A program made the translations under genes and the position numbers. A stretch of DNA of 64,000 nt. It comes from Streptomyces griseoviridis (GTDB lineage Bacteria > Actinomycetota > Actinomycetes > Streptomycetales > Streptomycetaceae). The DNA lies in contig BMSM01000007.1 in the NCBI GenBank assembly GCA_014649155.1, positions 1 through 64,000 of the forward strand, given 5' to 3'. Of the stretch, positions 62,789-64,000 are shown in pieces (position 1 is the stretch's first letter; each line of letters opens with the position of its first letter). The notes beneath the pieces were generated by a model that had not been told where the DNA came from, made no database searches, and was given only the letters and a program-made list of their open reading frames with translations.

Positions 62789-62810
62789 ACTCTAACTCCT
62801 ACGCGCGTAG
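62789..62810 (-). promoter_or_regulatory. Palindromic operator CTACGCGCGTAG and -10 of add
   Basis: The palindrome (62799-62810) lies 4 bp upstream of TAGAGT (62794-62789 on the minus strand). The ATG at 62782 comes six bases after that -10. Same palindrome as before deoD and deoC. Confidence 0.75.
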
Positions 62811-62922
62811 ATCGGGAGGGTGCGCGGGACCGGGCGGCCCGCGCGGCACCGGACCCGGCCGATACGTAACGGTGACCGCGCATACGGATGGCGGACACCC
62901 GCGCTTCTGACACTGTTCTGCC

Positions 62923-63681
62923 ATGGCACAACAAGCGACGCCGGTGCGCGAGGCCCGGCTGGGGCGGGCGCTGGGTCCGCAGACGGCGGCGGTGAGCGGG
63001 GTGGCGGTGCTGCTCCCGGCGGGCGACGAGGTCTCCGGCCGCAGACCGTCCCCCGTGCTGGCGGCAACCTCGGTGCGGGCGTGGGGGCGGCGGCTGACGC
63101 GGGCGGGCCGCGACGAGGGGCTGGCCGCGCACGTCGTGCACTACCGCTACCGAGGCTGGAACGGCAGCGAGGCGCACCTCGCCCGGGACGCCGCCTGGGC
63201 CGCCGGGGAGGCCGTACGGCGCTACGGCGACGTCCCGGTCTGCCTGATCGGCGTGGGCATGGGCGGGCGGGCGGCGCTGCGCGCGGGCGGGCACGAGGCC
63301 GTCAACTCGGTCGTGGCGGTCGCCCCCTGGCTGCCGGAGGAGGACATGGCGGCGCCGCCCGAACCGGTGAAGCAGCTCTCCGGGCGCCGGGTGCTGATCG
63401 TGCACGGCACGGACGACGGGCGCTGCGACCCGGAGCTGTCGTTCCGGCTGGCGGCGCGGGCGAAGAAGGCGAACCGGGACGTGTGCCGGTTCGAAGTGCA
63501 CTCCGACGGGCACGCTTTGCGTCACTTCCGGGACGAAGTGGCCGCGCTGGTGGAGGACTTCGCGATGGGTGCGCTGTTCGGCCGCCCGTTCTCCCGCCCG
63601 GTGACGGACGCGCTCGCGGCGCCGCCGCCGCTGGGGCTGCGGATGCCGCTGGCGGTGGGGTTCGGCAAGACGCTGCGGTGA
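62923..63681 (+). CDS. Alpha/beta hydrolase fold protein lacking the nucleophile
   Basis: The 252-aa product has the alpha/beta hydrolase core, dienelactone-hydrolase-like. The nucleophile elbow, usually GxSxGG, reads G-V-G-M-G-G (110-115), with glycine at the nucleophile position (G112). The acid ('HGTDDGRCDPE') and histidine ('SDGHALRHF') regions are kept. It may be a binding protein or pseudo-enzyme. It is divergent from add. Confidence 0.82.
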   Translation: MAQQATPVREARLGRALGPQTAAVSGVAVLLPAGDEVSGRRPSPVLAATSVRAWGRRLTRAGRDEGLAAHVVHYRYRGWNGSEAHLARDAAWAAGEAVRRYGDVPVCLIGVGMGGRAALRAGGHEAVNSVVAVAPWLPEEDMAAPPEPVKQLSGRRVLIVHGTDDGRCDPELSFRLAARAKKANRDVCRFEVHSDGHALRHFRDEVAALVEDFAMGALFGRPFSRPVTDALAAPPPLGLRMPLAVGFGKTLR

Positions 63682-63752
63682 CGCCGCAGCGGTGCGGGGT
63701 CCGCCGGCGGGTGCGGGCGGCTCCACGGCCGGTCGCGCCGTGCCCGCGCCCG

Positions 63753-64000
63753 TCACGGCAGCAGACGGCCGCGCCGTGAGAGCAGGAACTCCTTGAAGGC
63801 GGCGACCGGGGGTGTGTCCGTCCGCCCCGCCAGCCAGGCCACGCCGATCTCCCGGACCGCGCGCGGTGCGGTGACCGTCAGTTCGGCGACTCCGGGGCGG
63901 GGCACGGCGGGCGGCGGGAGCAGGGCGACGCCCAGGCCCGCCGCGACCAGGCCGCGCAGCGTCTCCGCCTCCTCGCCCTCGAAGGCCACCCGGGGCCGGA
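63753..64000 (-). CDS. LysR-family regulator, C-terminal part (cut by window end)
   Basis: The visible ~82 residues ('RVAFEGEEAETLRGLVAAGLGVALLPPPAV...TDTPPVAAFKEFLLSRR') are the second half of a LysR substrate-binding domain. The N-terminal helix-turn-helix would lie beyond base 64000. The in-frame GTG near 63989 is internal, not the start. Confidence 0.85.
   Translation of the reverse strand, partial: RPRVAFEGEEAETLRGLVAAGLGVALLPPPAVPRPGVAELTVTAPRAVREIGVAWLAGRTDTPPVAAFKEFLLSRRGRLLP

Noticed and set aside
1..64000. tRNA, rRNA, biosynthetic gene cluster or prophage
   Set aside because: I saw no tRNA cloverleaf, rRNA stretch, polyketide/peptide synthase or phage structural gene.

Overview
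The window is a stretch of high-GC actinobacterial chromosome, almost certainly from a Streptomyces. The base composition, the frequent GTG and TTG starts and the gene content all fit. Many genes match, in order, the conserved core block known in S. coelicolor as roughly SCO4970 down to SCO4899 (mca, greA, metB, msrA, pccB/pccE, accA2, deoD, deoC, sigQ/afsQ1/afsQ2, add), read here in reverse. The locus comparison is from memory. I see no biosynthetic cluster, prophage, CRISPR array, tRNA or rRNA.

Layout. 0.1-5.5 kb: a thioredoxin-fold YyaL-type protein and a large NB-ARC/TPR STAND ATPase. 5.5-8 kb: mycothiol S-conjugate amidase (mca), two small membrane proteins and greA. 8-10.4 kb: a DrrAB-type ABC exporter behind a tandem-repeat leader. 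10.4-21.1 kb: threonine dehydratase, MarR regulator, a degenerate ECF sigma factor, metB, membrane proteins, msrA, an alcohol dehydrogenase with a divergent XRE regulator, and a secreted protein. 21.1-23.5 kb: a WhiJ/DUF397/RsbW-like developmental regulator cluster, then the fused remains of two broken genes. 23.6-32 kb: a haloacetate-dehalogenase-like hydrolase, a large secreted subtilase, a MacB-type ABC pair and a lipoprotein L,D-transpeptidase. 32-34.6 kb: a predicted sortase E substrate and a protein with five Cys-x2-Cys-His-His repeats. 34.6-38.8 kb: a diguanylate cyclase, an enoyl-CoA hydratase, adenylate cyclase and biotin ligase, all on one strand. 38.9-44.2 kb: the biotin-dependent acyl-CoA carboxylase subunits (pccB, pccE, accA2) with Maf between them. 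44.2-55.9 kb: a miniature inverted-repeat element, a DeoR regulator, a flavoprotein, and the nucleoside salvage genes (purine nucleoside phosphorylase, phosphohexomutase, deoxyribose-phosphate aldolase, two aldehyde dehydrogenase genes, a uridine-kinase-like ATPase). 56-61 kb: sigQ, afsQ1/afsQ2, a lipoprotein, VanZ, PspC and secreted proteins. 61.6-64 kb: adenosine deaminase, a hydrolase lacking its nucleophile, and a truncated LysR gene at the edge.

Two functional threads stand out. First, biotin ligase sits beside the carboxylase subunits it would serve. Second, purine/deoxynucleoside degradation (add, deoD, pentose mutase, deoC, aldehyde dehydrogenases) is scattered over 15 kb but tied together by an identical perfect 12-bp palindrome, CTACGCGCGTAG, overlapping the core promoters of deoD, deoC and add. 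These three promoters also look leaderless. This is the strongest candidate for an undescribed regulon here. The third recurring theme is mechanical: at least six genes have their stop codon inside, or at the edge of, a short tandem repeat, a duplication or a MITE end.
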